Part shown: piece after piece, positions 20,985 to 32,856 of the stretch
Numbering within the stretch: position 1 is the stretch's first letter
Layout: each line of letters begins with the position of its first letter
NCBI GenBank assembly: GCA_000827265.1
Contig: KN834825.1
Coordinates: forward strand, 102,273-166,272
DNA: 64,000 nt
Direction: 5' to 3'
From: Collybiopsis luxurians FD-317 M1
Taxonomy: Eukaryota; Basidiomycota; Agaricomycetes; Agaricales; Omphalotaceae
Made by a program: the position numbers and the translations under genes
The notes under the pieces: model-generated
The model's input: the letters and a program-made list of their open reading frames with translations, nothing else
Databases searched by the model: none
What the model was told of the DNA's origin: nothing

Positions 20985-23900
20985 GGCGTAGCTGGAAGTC
21001 AACCAAGTTCGGTCAGATGACTCCCATGCTGATCATCATCGTTCGTTGACATGCTTTTTCGGAAAATGATCATCGTGAGAATGTCGGGCGACAGCCTCCC
21101 CTTGGCCTCAATTTGATGATCTACGCAGGTTAAAATCCAAACAAGTACTTACTATATTCATGTATTTTGACTCCACGTATAAAGGCTTGGCCTAGTCTTC
21201 TTTCCTCTCGTGAAGCGTTCATCACAAGGCATTCCGAGGTGTCTTTCTGAAGAACCAGATGATCAAGATGTGCCTATCCAAGGCGACTATGTCGTTGCAC
21301 AGCTGCGCTAAACGAAGGAAGCAAACCCTACTGTATGACGTAGTCCAGGGACTCAGAAATTGTACAATATGTGTGAGATTGACTTGAGTTGTTGGATCTC
21401 GGTTCTCAAACTTGGATGGTACTTACCGCAATGAATACCGTTCGAGTGATGGGATCCGTATACCATTCCAGTATGCACATTGCTTCTACTCTCAGCCCTG
21501 TCACCGTTCATGTGAGATGCAAGTTCAACTTGACGCGGCTGCGAATCTATTTAAGGTTCACTTCAATGCAGACGTCGACATAGTTCTGTCAAGGCAACTG
21601 CCTGTCCCACATATCTGAGAGTGAATTGTAGTTTAGCATTGATTTGCTTCGCCCCTCGGATTTCGTAAACAGCCGCTACGAGGGAGTCCACATTGTGGTA
21701 GCTGCCACACGGAAACTTCGTTGCTTCTGCTATCCGAACGCTTCTGTGAAGTGTGCTATCGATTTCAAACGGGTTACCTTCGAGTTTCAATCTATAATGG
21801 TGTTGCTTTCCAAGCTGAAGGTGTCGAAGAAAAATTTAGCGGAAGAAATCCGGTCCGCCCATGGTAAGAGAAGGAAGGCTTGAGTGTTACAAGGCCGATA
21901 TAAACAACAGGCCTTGGGAGCAGACGAAATGCACATGGTGATATCTAAGCCTCTTCCGTTTCCAGATAACCTACGAGCCCTTGCAATTGTGATATCCATT
22001 CCTTGTCCACTCTAAATCAGCCCAGAGTAAGTACTTACTGACTCAATGAGTTTTTTTATGAAATACACAGGCAAAAACCTTCATAAGAGGAAGGAAACTC
22101 TGTGCACAGCACGCTATTATCTACAGTAAAACACACTAAGATTGTTGTAAAATAGCTGTCATTCCCGCAATTCCTGTAGTATTAATGGGCCTTTTTTGTT
22201 CAGCCTTCTCTCACAGAGTTATGAAACTACATTCCCAAGTTCATTGATTTTTGATATTTGAATAAAACGGAATGTATTAATCACATTTATTGTTAGTTGA
22301 TCTCCACGTATACGAGTGTTTGAAGGAAATTGTTATTCAGTGTAAGAAACCCGGTCTGCTCATTATGGGAGGCATTAGTTTGCACTCTGTACCGAATAAA
22401 CACGAGGTACAGTTAAACAGTTAATGGTCTGACTGCTTGCGGGAATGAAGAGTCTAATGCCGATAGAAGTTGATATCTCATCCTCCGTCTCTCTATTTAT
22501 GTGGCTTGCGAAGATATATGTCTCAAGCGCTCCGAGGTATTTCGATTATCAATAGATGAGATAAATGAGATAACAGATAGGTTCAGGGCGGATAAATATG
22601 ACTCCCAAGTTGAACGTGTACGCTATGATATATACAACGAAGCAGTACTCGGACCATCCGTGGGGCGAAAAACACGAGGCCTTCGATACGATGGGAGAGC
22701 AAAACTAAGTATCGTTATGTTTAATTTGATTAACATTTTCAGTGAAAACTCTCAGGTCGACATCGTGGAACATGCATACGATCTCATGTATTCGTGGATT
22801 TCCAAAGTGTATGGTGCTGTTCGAATCATAAGGCCAGTACGGTATTGAGAAATGCAGCAAAGGTTCTGCCTACATTTGCTAGCTTGTATACTTTCAAAAG
22901 GATCTCACTTTTTACTCTTAGTTCATGACTCCGCATTGGCGGCAACGAGCAAGTCCGGTAGAGCATCCTGTATAACGCAATCAGAACCTGTATCAAATGT
23001 TGACGATTGAAGGATGGTGGAATAGGTTATACTTATTTCTAGGTATATGATTCAACCCGCCGCCTTATATTTACTCAAATACTTGGTTTTCTCTTGCTTT
23101 CTTATTGCCATGTTTTATCGTACCTTGATATTTCCAGAATATCAAGTGTCTTCATGATATATCCGAGGGGAAGCCTTGCAGATGTTCAACGTTGATGCCA
23201 AGTAGATAGCTTACAGCCGAATATATCACGAGAAGAATTTCGATTTTGATTATCCACCAGATCTCAAAGTCCATGAACCAACAGCCATCTTTCAATCTTC
23301 AGTACTTATCAGCATGTTCGACCGAACTTGAAAGTACGACAGTGGCCATGCACGCCATTCTACCTCGATGCCTGCCCGTAGGAAGCACCAAGTTGACTCG
23401 AGCTTTGACAGATTGGAATCTCATGTACAGCATTAAGAACCCTTTAGCGTCCTTATCATAGATATACTGGTCTTTTTGTTTCCATCGCCGCTAATATGTC
23501 CATGGCAATATCTATCTTAGCTTTCTAGAATCTAGAGACAGACCCATTGAAACTTGACAGGAACATTACATAAAGGCGTCACATCGAACATCGTGAGTGG
23601 TTAACCAAGGACTCGGCGACAAGGCAAGGAAGTTGGCGCCAACGACCCTTTCAAGATCCATCATGAAGATTATTCAATACCTCCTCCTGCCCAAGAATCT
23701 AATATGTATATCGTATATCCAGACAATCAGCCTGATATAGCTTCTTCTAGTATTTTCTTGTGTTTATGACATTAGCCTGATTATGCACTCGCCTTGAATG
23801 ATGAATCCTGATATCAGCCAGAAGTCACCTATCTAGCCTTCTATGAATCAACGGAATGTCACTAGAAGCCTAGAATGAGAGGGGAAACTTCGGAGGAACT

Positions 23901-24602
23901 GAGTAAAGAATCGAGAGATGTGGAATATTCGACCGTCGGAAAGACATCGGTAAGTTCCTCGCGAAGGATGATCCCAAACAGATCCCAAAGATCGTCAAAC
24001 TCACATGACATTTGTCTTACCAATGATAATGCTAGAAATAACGTGCGTTAGACCAACTCTTCTATGACTGAGTATTGTCGCATTGGAATCTGGAACGCGT
24101 CGCGTTTACCCGTTCCTGATTCGGCACAGGCTAGGTTTGATTCACATGATGGTCATATATGACAAAGTTTACTAACCTCCTCTCGGACCGCCTTGCCGCT
24201 GCGTTTTTGGATTTTCGGCTCCGCGAATCGTCGTTGAAAGAAAATACGAGATCCATGAAAAGTAGAAATGAGCCCAAAAACAGTGACAAGACTACTCCAT
24301 TTTTATCTTTCTGAACTCACTGAAGTCCGACACAGTTAAATCGCGGGAAAGCTCGTGCCCATTGGCTTTCCTGCAGACCCGTCGGTCCTTTCCACAAGTG
24401 AAGGGGAGCAATGAAACAAGGTGGTCATGTGTTTGATACCGAAGAGCAAGGAGGCGCTGCTGCATATATAGAACTTAAGTAGCGAGTACCACATAAAGTA
24501 CACAAGTCGTAGATGTACAGCGGCACTGATTAAATCTCCTTCACCTGACTGGCCCACAAGTCTGCCTTCGTTTCGGATGAAGTGGTCTAAAGAGAATAGC
24601 CC
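20985..24602. other. 3.6-kb stretch without a recognisable gene
   Basis: Open frames are short. The longest (22501-22848, plus, 115 codons) begins with GTG and lacks an in-frame ATG near its start. It could be an internal exon but nothing supports it. No repeats of note were seen. Confidence 0.4.
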
Positions 24603-25090
24603 TCAAGGAAGTTTGATATTGTATTTAGCAGGGCAGTCTTTGCACACATCTGGCTGTAGTTTGGGATAGTATGAGTAAACCATTGTACTCGGCTGAAGAC
24701 GTGACGTTCATGAGTCTGAGTACTCACTAGATTTGATCCAAGCTCAATAGCGGCCTGAATGCACTCCATGTCTGCAGGGGCATCGTAAAACTTCGTACCA
24801 ACATAGGCGCACTCCTCCACTGAACATTCCGAGTCACTGAGGATATTTTTTATCGAGCAAATGAGCATAGATACGAACCAGTAGGAGCTAAAGCCTTTCC
24901 GCATTCTAAAATCCGAGGTCAGTATTGCAAACGCCTGGTTCTCTGCGCACAATTACGGACCAAGGATATCGCAGGAATTCCTAGCTTGAAGGTGTAGGTC
25001 AATTTCCCTTCGAAACTGAAGTCTGCCAGCTTGGGCGAGACCGATGATAGCAAAAGAAGCAACAGCAGCGGTGATGATGGAGTGACGCAT
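24603..25090 (-). CDS. Small cysteine-rich secreted protein 1
   Basis: Predicted 106-aa secreted protein, assembled from four exons: 25090-24961, 24905-24875, 24836-24728 and 24653-24603. The N-terminus MRHSIITAAVASFAIIGLAQ is a clear signal peptide. The mature part carries paired cysteines (CDILEC..., SECSVEEC, MEC, LPDVCKDC), a pattern seen in small secreted proteins of Agaricomycetes. The in-frame splicing depends on three introns of 38-74 nt; the first two have weaker donors (GTCCGT and GTATCT) and the first runs through a stop if unspliced. Function unknown; such proteins act outside the cell in surface, nutrient or interaction roles. A TATA box lies 102 nt upstream. Confidence 0.65.
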
Positions 25091-25191
25091 GTTATAGGAT
25101 TCCTAAATTGCAATTCAGTCAATGAATTTGAGCGTTCTCGAGCTAGTGTCCAGCAGTAGTCGATAGAGCACTCTTTCAGCGAAGGAAGAGA

Positions 25192-25199
25192 TATTTATA
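25192..25199 (-). promoter_or_regulatory. TATA box of small secreted protein 1
   Basis: TATAAATA on the minus strand, 102 nt upstream of the ATG at 25090. Confidence 0.45.
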
Positions 25200-26222
25200 G
25201 TAAAATCATTGTATGGTGTGACCGGACTCGGACTGAACTGCAATCGTTCTCCGTGGAGACAGGAGAATCAAATGCAATTCACGCTGTGCTATTTGTATTC
25301 GTAGAATGGAGACGCAACTCTTTTCGTTTCGGATCGAATGTATACATGGAGGTGGTCAGACGTGTTATGGCAGTGTAAGCCGGGATACACTGCCAGAGAA
25401 GAGATGAATCAAACGCATCAATATGCTCTCCGCTGTTTTATTCCTTCATCAGTTATTTTTACCGTCGAAGGCGCCACATTCACCTTTATTACCACCGAAG
25501 TCGCGGTTGGAGAATATGCTTGCTTAGCCACCATCCACTACTAGTCAGCGATGCTGCAAGAGACATCTTTATGTAATGTGTTGCCCAGAACTGGTGTGGG
25601 TTTGAACTCACTAAGCATCCTCAACTCGTACCCGACAGCTTCAGAGCCCATCTAGTTGCGATGCCAATCGGATTTCGGCTTATCCGGACGTTGTCGCCTT
25701 GCCGCTTGTTCGATCCCAAGCTTGCAAAGCTGTGATTCCTCGACGCCGTAGTTCTTGCCAAAAATGAAACGAGTTTCGAACATATCGACTAGGCTTGATT
25801 TAGATGGGGCAATAGACACTTCTGAGAGCAACCACAAGTTGTGACAGTCATGGTTGCGTTGTATCTCTCTAAATAAATACTTCCCAACTTGTTCTCCGCT
25901 CTCGTTCATGCAAGATATTGAGATAAGCTAGCATATGTTTAACTCGCTTCGGCTTTTCCTCCAACCCGGGTCGACTCGTTTCTTTCAGGCGCCAAGGTCA
26001 AGTGCTGGACTACAGGATGAGAAAATCTCAGCGAGATGGTTCAACGTTCAACGTTTAACGTCTATCTTAAGCTCCCTTAAATTATATTCATCGAGTCAAA
26101 GCTGTAAAGTTAAAGTTATAAATGTCACTGGAATTCTTACAACGTCAAGGTGAGCACGTGACATCATATTCGAGCTGGATCTCGGCTACAGCGCCAGAAG
26201 CGCTCAGCTCTTGGTTGACGCG
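25200..26222. other. Intergenic region
   Basis: Contains upstream regions of the divergent flanking genes; the open frame at 25652-25909 (minus) is not recognised. Confidence 0.4.
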
Positions 26223-26895
26223 ATGATCACTCTCGTCAGCTCTGACAATAAATCGTTCACTATTGACAAGGAGGTTGTTCTACCTAGTGTTTTCCTTGCC
26301 GCTTTCCCCGAATCTGACCAGCCTATTCTACTTCCGAACGTAAAGTCAGACGTTCTTCAAAAGGTACGCACTCGACGTCCAGTCCCTTCTAGATGGAACC
26401 TTTCTTCCTTCCATTAGGTCTTGGAATACTGTGAGCACCATCGCGGCGATCCTGTGCCCGAACAATCGCAAGATGGAGACGGCCAACTCCGTAACACTCA
26501 TATCAGCAAATGGGACAGAGAATTCATCACCGTTGACCAGGAGATGCTTTTTGAGCTCATTCTTGCAGCCAACTACCTCGAAATCAAATCTCTCCTGTGC
26601 GACGGCTTGACCACTCGAAATCGGAACAGTTTGCTCATCCTATTCAATCTGTAGTGACATTGGTACTCGAACAGTCGCCGACTTGATAAAAGGCAAGAGC
26701 CCGGAGGAAATTCGCATGTTCTTCAACGTTCAGAATGACTTTACACCGGAGGAAGAGGTGCGTCGCCTTTGCGTTACTGATGCAATCTTATTTATCCATG
26801 CACTCAGGCCCAAATCAAACAGGAGGAGGTTGGTTTTTGTTCTAGTCGGCACCGTGCTCGCGCTTTAATCAGCTTTCTTTCTACTGCAGGCATGA
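26223..26895 (+). CDS. SKP1-like SCF ubiquitin ligase adaptor with shortened C-terminus
   Basis: SKP1 bridges cullin and F-box proteins in SCF ubiquitin ligases. Exons: 26223-26363, 26418-26596, 26655-26757, 26808-26828 and 26890-26895, giving 149 aa. Family landmarks are strong: the ESDQPI..LPNV segment, [43 protein letters not shown] and [26 protein letters not shown]. Two things are odd. The segment before ESDQ ([12 protein letters not shown]) differs from the usual SVLIKNMLED. The protein ends KQEEA and lacks the final tryptophan-containing tail (WAEDR in typical SKP1), which contributes to F-box binding. It is probably a diverged paralogue rather than the main SKP1. The true ATG is at 26223; the upstream in-frame TTG is not a start. 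Confidence 0.85.
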
Positions 26896-27249
26896 AAGAA
26901 TAGCATGTGAATATCTTCCAATCTGATTTAGGGTATAGCTGGATAGCAGTCCTGTGTATATTTACCGTACGTGTAAGAGTAATTGCTCATCTAACTTTTG
27001 GTGCCATTGGTTGGCACAAAACATTCGCGCTCTGCCATATCGAAATTGCTGTATTGAAATCCAGCTCAAACCGGAACGACTTGCTGGACAGAAGGCATTG
27101 GATATATAATTATTATGGATTGCTCGAGCTGAGCTGCATGAAATAATCTCAACGCTACGACGATTATATATACTAGTCAAGCAAAAAAAAAAAATTGGAT
27201 GGAAAGTATAGAGGAATTGGAAAACATAGAACAGTTAACCCGATTCGAC

Positions 27250-29373
27250 CTATTCCCAATTCATTCTGTCGATGACTTCGTCTATCTTGGGTCTCTCGGA
27301 CGCTAAGGTCCTCCAACAATCTTCCAATAATGCCCAAATATGATCATCCAGGCCCCTCTGCAAAACCCTAGGCTCCGTTGGACGTTCAGGAAGTTCCCCC
27401 TTTTCGCGTCGAATAACTACCTCTGTAGTATGTTTGATATTCCTATAAGGCTGCTGGTGTGTAAAGAGCTAAGAACGTGTTCAATCATTAAAGGGAAATC
27501 ATCAACGTAATGGAAACAATAGTATTTACCTCGATAATTGTCATACCCAAAGCATAGATATCCGAGCTCGCAGATAATACACCTTGACCTTTACAGACTT
27601 CGGGTGCGAACCAGCGATAGGAATCGGATACGCCTCGACTTTGAGTAAATGGAATCCCAGTAATATCTTCGACGATCTACGAAGAATGATATTAGAGTAT
27701 TGCACTACATGATGTGACAGAGATTTCACGAACCTGAGATAAGCCGAAGTCAGCTAATAGAGGCTCAAGTCTTGAGCTGATCATGATGTTGCTCTGAAAT
27801 GAGAGTTCAATCAGCTTGAGAAGGCGGAGGCTTCTATAGGTGCTACTAACTGCTTTGATATCACCATGCACAACTTTCATCTCGTGTAGAACCTGAACAC
27901 CTCGCGCCAAATGCTTAACCTGAGTGCACGAGTCAGATAGAAGAAAGCCAATAAGCACTTCTCTACTCACCATTTGTCGATAATTCACTCCTAAGTCATA
28001 TTTTTTCACGTACTGCAGCGCGGTCCCGTGCTGCTGCCATGGGCTCACCATATACCTGTCATATCTTTGAGAAGGATGTAGGATCAAGAAAGCAAACACG
28101 ACTTACGGGAACGGTCCATCCGTCTGACAAAACCCATAAAACGGCAAGACATGCTTGCCCTTGTCTCTCTTCCACAAGTCATTCCACACGTTCACCTCTC
28201 GCAGGAACCGTCTTTTACTGTTCTCGTCCGAGTTAACAGCCCGAACGACCTTAATGGCAACCTTCTCCCGGTTCAGATAGAATCCCTCGTAGATATCCAT
28301 CGCAGCTGTCCCGCTGACAGGAAAGTTCCCTATGCGTACGACCTCGCCGGCTTCCAAGTCAAGCTTGGGGAGAAGGGATTGGGTATTTTGCTGGAGTTCC
28401 CACAAGTTGGCGGCGATTCCGTTGTGGGTTATGTCTGCGGTGTGTCTATTTTCCGCCAAAGCCTTCAGATGTAAGAATCACTATTATGCAGGGGATAAAG
28501 TACCAGGAGAAGACAATTACCGACTGTAGAAAGGCCATCATTTTTTGCAACATGGCGGTATTGGTATCCATTTTGTCGCTAATGAGGCTTTGAGATACCT
28601 CTATATCGGAGAGGTGGGCCATAACTTCTTGGTGGTCCATTGCTGCATTCGATTCAAATTCCTCCTGCCAGTGGTGAATTTCCATGTGGGATACAAGCTG
28701 AAATTCCTCAAGTCAGGTTACTGATGACGCCGTAGACTGACACCGAAATCTAACCTGGAAATGAGTCAAGCAGTCCGTTATACCTTCATGGCAAGTCACA
28801 ATATCCTTTTTGATTTCATTCTGCCTCAAGAATGAATCCACTTTGCCTAGCGCGACCCACCCTTCCATTTTATCCTTTACTCTCGAGAGCATCCTGCGTT
28901 AACAAAACGGTCAGATCCTCGCACACAGAGAAAACGGGTCTCGCTCAACGCACTCTTCAATCATTTGAAACGCACTATGCATATTGGCATTTCTGACATC
29001 GGTACTGGTACTACTCTCCTTTGCGGCTTGCAGCAACGTGTGGCAGCGATCGCGGAGCTGACGAGCTTCACGTCTAAGTAGGAAAAGATCATGAGAATGA
29101 GATCGGAATCGATAAGGAAATCTTTGGCTCTACGATCCAGCCAAGGCGCCATCGGCTGTCCTGCCGGCCCTTTCCATTCAGTAATGATACTAGTAATACT
29201 TACCGATTAGCGATAACGTTCTCCGTCAGCTCCATTATTGTACATAGTACACCTGCGGCTGCAAACAGCCCTGGAACAGGCGCAAAGGTGGCGACGATCT
29301 CAGCAGCAGATTTGCCGAGTGAAAGCACAATATGCTGTGATACCTGCCTCACATCCTTGGTACGCGCAGGCAT
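27250..29373 (-). CDS. Protein kinase with MLKL-like N-terminal helical domain
   Basis: 513 aa in ten exons: 29373-29204, 29073-28954, 28893-28755, 28697-28521, 28462-28107, 28055-27971, 27919-27851, 27793-27734, 27676-27530 and 27468-27250. All phases agree. Residues ~1-150 are alpha-helical ([20 protein letters not shown], ..[15 protein letters not shown], ..[18 protein letters not shown]), like the N-terminal bundle of MLKL-type proteins. The rest is a TKL-like kinase: VAIK with the ATP-contact Lys, HGDIK..N as catalytic loop (HRD changed to HGD), DFG, and an APE-equivalent in [10 protein letters not shown]. The glycine loop is poor. The domain order resembles animal MLKL. Membrane action and a role in cell death are inference; kinase identity is firm. 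Confidence 0.85.
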
Positions 29374-31740
29374 AGTCGATGTGGTCTAATTTCAATGTAA
29401 AATTCTAAGGTATGGGAGAGGTATCGCTAGTTTTCCAGAGAGAGTCGGAAGTTGTTGAAAGGGAAAGAAAGAAAGATTGTCAGTATAGACGCTGTAAGCT
29501 GTATTTAAACCAGTGGTGCAGAAAGCTGTCGCATAAGCTGTGCGCAATGCTGTTGAATTAATAGCATTCAATACAGTTCTGACACGATGATGAGAACCTT
29601 GATATTGATTGCACATCACTTTACTCCAGTTCGTGAGTTGAGTGAGGCTCGAACAGTGCAAGCACGTAAGTACTACGTGGTTCCACAACCCCTCGAAATA
29701 AGCCTCGAGTCAATCGATGTTATCTTAAGCATCGCAAGCTCCCCAAAGCGTCGTTAGCCTTAAGAATCATAGCCTCAATGTTTCCAGAAGGCTCGTCGCA
29801 TCCCTTAGGGAGATTCCATTGGATTTTGAACTCGGTCTACCACGAGGTATACGATTGTCCGAAGTTTAGCACAACACAATCAGGCGAAGCACTCGCGGAT
29901 GCGGAAACTGATTCGGATATTCACGGTGCTGAGATACGGAGAGCGCTTGTGGGGCAGATGATCTACAGCATTTCTACCGAAGTATCTAGACGGACTTGGG
30001 TGCATAGCTTCGCTATTTCTGCATCGATTATGTCAGCTTCCTAGTTGGATCCTATCACAACTTATTCTCACTAGCGTTCGCAAAATGCCCTTCAGCTTTC
30101 AAATCTTGACCCCTTCTGGAGAGCTAAATACTGCTACTACAGCGGTGAACAGCTCATAAATCGCCAGCCTCCCTGATACTCCCTGATATTTAGTAACTCC
30201 GCTGGACATGTGAATGCATGTCCAAGACTATGCTCCACTATTGAGAATAGAGTGGATTTAAAATACCAAGAAGGCTCACAGTTCGGTAAGCGGTACACCT
30301 TTGGCGACCACCGTATTGAGCATCCATGCTACGCAAAACCTATCAAGGCCTGAGGAAGCGAGTGAGGACAAAAAGCTGAAGCCTTAAAGGATAGCTGTCA
30401 GCCTCTCAATAACATTTTGCAGGTGCAAATGTCCCGAGAGAAGGCTATGAGAGCTGTTTCCCGTCGTGTGTGGAAGACGTGTGGAAGAAGGGCTGCGCTT
30501 ACGCAAGCTGCAACACGTCCAAACTTAGAAACTAACCGTGACATTGCGCGATCACGTGAATGTCACGGTCCCTTCGTTTAATTTTGGACGCGTATAAGTA
30601 ATTCATTTAGTAGATGAATTGGATTTTGAGGTGGGTATACTTAGCCATATATCGTGGTAGGCTTGCAGGATTGTAAGTAAGATTTTCAGAACTTTGACCA
30701 CGGTCCCTCGCTTACTTGTTAGTTTTACAGTCGAAGATATTAAGAAGGGAAATGCGGTGATATCGGGACGCACCCAAAGCATATAGTTGTTTAGCTAGGT
30801 GTGAGCTGTGTTTCATTGAAGCATGTAGAATTGACTCTAAGTTATTCTTCGACACAAGGAAAAACAAAATGCGTGTATGATGGAAGGAATCCGAAAAATG
30901 TTACTTTCAGTAACACCGCGCGGTCACGTGCATATCACCCTTGTTCAACCGTGCGACGTAACTTGTCCTAAGTTCAACCGCTGCATACGAGGACGAAAGA
31001 TGAGTGTATATTGTAGTATAGTTAAGGAAATTATAGTGTTTTGCCAGAACTTGAATTATTTTTAGAACTTTGACCGCGGTCCTGCAGTTTTAAGGTGATA
31101 AGTATACTGTACTTATCCGTTTTACAGTCAGAGGTATGAAGATGGAAGAAGTTGTAACATTGGGATGCGTTTCACTCATATAAGCCTTCCATTCGGCTTG
31201 ATTCCAAGAAAGTAGAATACGCTCTACTCTATTCTCCGATAAATTCTTCATTCGCAATTCAAGAATTCACCTTCCTAACGCAGGGTGAACTTTGAATATA
31301 TGGTCGATACGATATAAGGAGCAATGAAGCTCTGGATCAATTGAGGGCGGCCTTTTGGGGATCAGCTGAAGATAAATACAGGGGAAGACTACTGATTACA
31401 GATATGATTTTAACAGTCTTGTAGTTATTCTGGCTCGGTATACGCGCATAAATTTTGAGACATATGCGGACTGTTCAAGGATCAATTACATGCCTTTCAT
31501 TGAGCTTCTTGAGTCCATATCACTGCGAGTTGGTGACATCTCATAGGATATGAGAAGAGTTCCCTTCCAAGCAAACGACGAGGCATTAAGAAAACGTCTC
31601 TCTCATTACACGTGTGTTACGTTAAAAGATTCGGGACATATTCCCGACGTGCAGTCAGGTATAGCGAAAAGTGAAAACATGAAAAAAAAGTAATTCTACG
31701 TCCAACGGTCGTCAAACAAACCTTTACTGAGCGTTCTGTC
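29374..31740. other. Gene-poor stretch with diverged direct repeats
   Basis: No recognised gene; an 88-codon frame at 29778-30044 (plus) matches nothing known. Two diverged blocks, about 30535-30785 and 30900-31185, share AGAACTTTGACC(A/G)CGGTCC and GTTTTACAGTC segments. A perfect 11-bp inverted repeat lies at 30535-30545 and 30559-30569. Confidence 0.45.
30535..30569. repeat. 11-bp perfect inverted repeat with CACGTG in the spacer
   Basis: ACCGTGACATT at 30535-30545 pairs with AATGTCACGGT at 30559-30569. The 13-nt spacer contains a CACGTG-type E-box. It could be a regulatory palindrome or part of a decayed repeat. Confidence 0.5.
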
Positions 31741-32783
31741 TTAACCTTGAACAATCGTCACATCACCTTCGGGCTGAACTCGTATCCAAGGGCAAACAAC
31801 TGCGCCAGAAGGCTCCCAGGTCGTCGCATTGTTAATTCCATCGAAAACAAACCCGAGCGTATCGTCATCAATTGGAACATCCGAGCGTTTCCAACCTTCT
31901 TCAAGCGGCATTCGCTCTTCACGGAAGAAGATCTGGACAAATCTAATCCAAACGTCAGCTTTTTGAAGGAACCTTGTGATTTGCCATTCACGGAAATGAT
32001 ACGTACTGCTTAGGTGCGACCCCAGTAGTTACATTACCCATGACGCTCAGATACAAAGCAGATTCCCCGACCCGAACGAAGAACTCTTTCGCCGTGTTGA
32101 TCAAGTTCGGGTTGGCAATTTTGTCCTCCTCAAGGCGTTGTACCAAAACTTGGCCTGCAGAGGTAGTGTTGTAATAATCGACGCCAGGGTTTGAGTTGTT
32201 AAGGGTGGTGAAAACAGTCTCGTTGAAATGAATATTGTCGCCTAAAGCAAAGTCGTTGCGGGATAAGGAAGTATCGTGTTCGATGGTCCCATGCCTACGT
32301 AAGTATTTTGAGCCCATTTCGTCGCAACGCTAGCTGATTATTGGAGATACGTACAATGCCAAGTCCTGAAGATCGAAGTTGTCTATGTTGTCAGTGGTGA
32401 GGAGAGCAAGCTTCGCTGCAGCACGCAGAATGGTGATTGGCTGAACATTATATCCCTCTACAAAAAAGTCAAGTCTGAGCATATAAGGCCTAGTTTGATG
32501 GGCGAGAGAAACGTGCCATCTATCGCGTCGAGGATCATCTGAACGGTAATGTTAGTTCCACTTCTGGGTAGGAACCCGTGATTCGCCAATCTGAAAAAAG
32601 TGGTGAATACAAGATCTAGTCCAAAGTCAAGCACGCCTACGTGTTCAATCCAGGACATGGGCCTCGAGAATCGTTAGGTCCAGGAGCTTGCCATTGGTGA
32701 GCGCTCCAGTCGACGGTGGCAGAACTGGCTTTCACCCCGACAATGACAGCGAGGGCGATAAATGGCAGGCGCAAAAACTTCAT
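31741..32783 (-). CDS. Unspecific peroxygenase / heme-thiolate peroxidase, short type
   Basis: Secreted heme-thiolate enzyme (EC 1.11.2.1 family) that uses peroxide to oxygenate C-H bonds, aromatics and alkenes. Five exons: 32783-32641, 32590-32517, 32457-32355, 32294-32003 and 31932-31741, 267 aa. Signal peptide MKFLRLPFIALAVIVGVKAS. The heme Cys is in GPCPGLNTLANHGFLPR. The EHD motif (TIEHDTSLSRND) and the downstream RVGESALYL region are present, and the length fits the short (MroUPO-like, family I) group. Intron 2 can only keep the frame (ILDAIDEGYNVQP) with a GC..AG intron, donor GCACGT at 32516-32511; a GT donor at 32513 would cause a stop. This is either a genuine GC-AG intron or a damaged donor. 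TATA box 66-73 nt upstream. Confidence 0.85.
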
Positions 32784-32848
32784 GGGTGATTAGTCGAACG
32801 AGAAGCGAATTTCTTGTGAGAATGAGACTGGGAGGTATACTGAGTAAG

Positions 32849-32856
32849 CTTTTATA
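32849..32856 (-). promoter_or_regulatory. TATA box of the peroxygenase gene
   Basis: TATAAAAG on the minus strand, ending 66 nt upstream of the ATG at 32783. Confidence 0.5.

Noticed and set aside
21389..21618. Text LLDLGSQTWMV resembling an aspartic protease active site
   Set aside because: Surrounding sequence does not align with the protease exons or introns at 14013-15744.
22501..22848. 115-codon plus-strand frame
   Set aside because: Begins with GTG, no nearby in-frame ATG, no recognised features or joinable exons.
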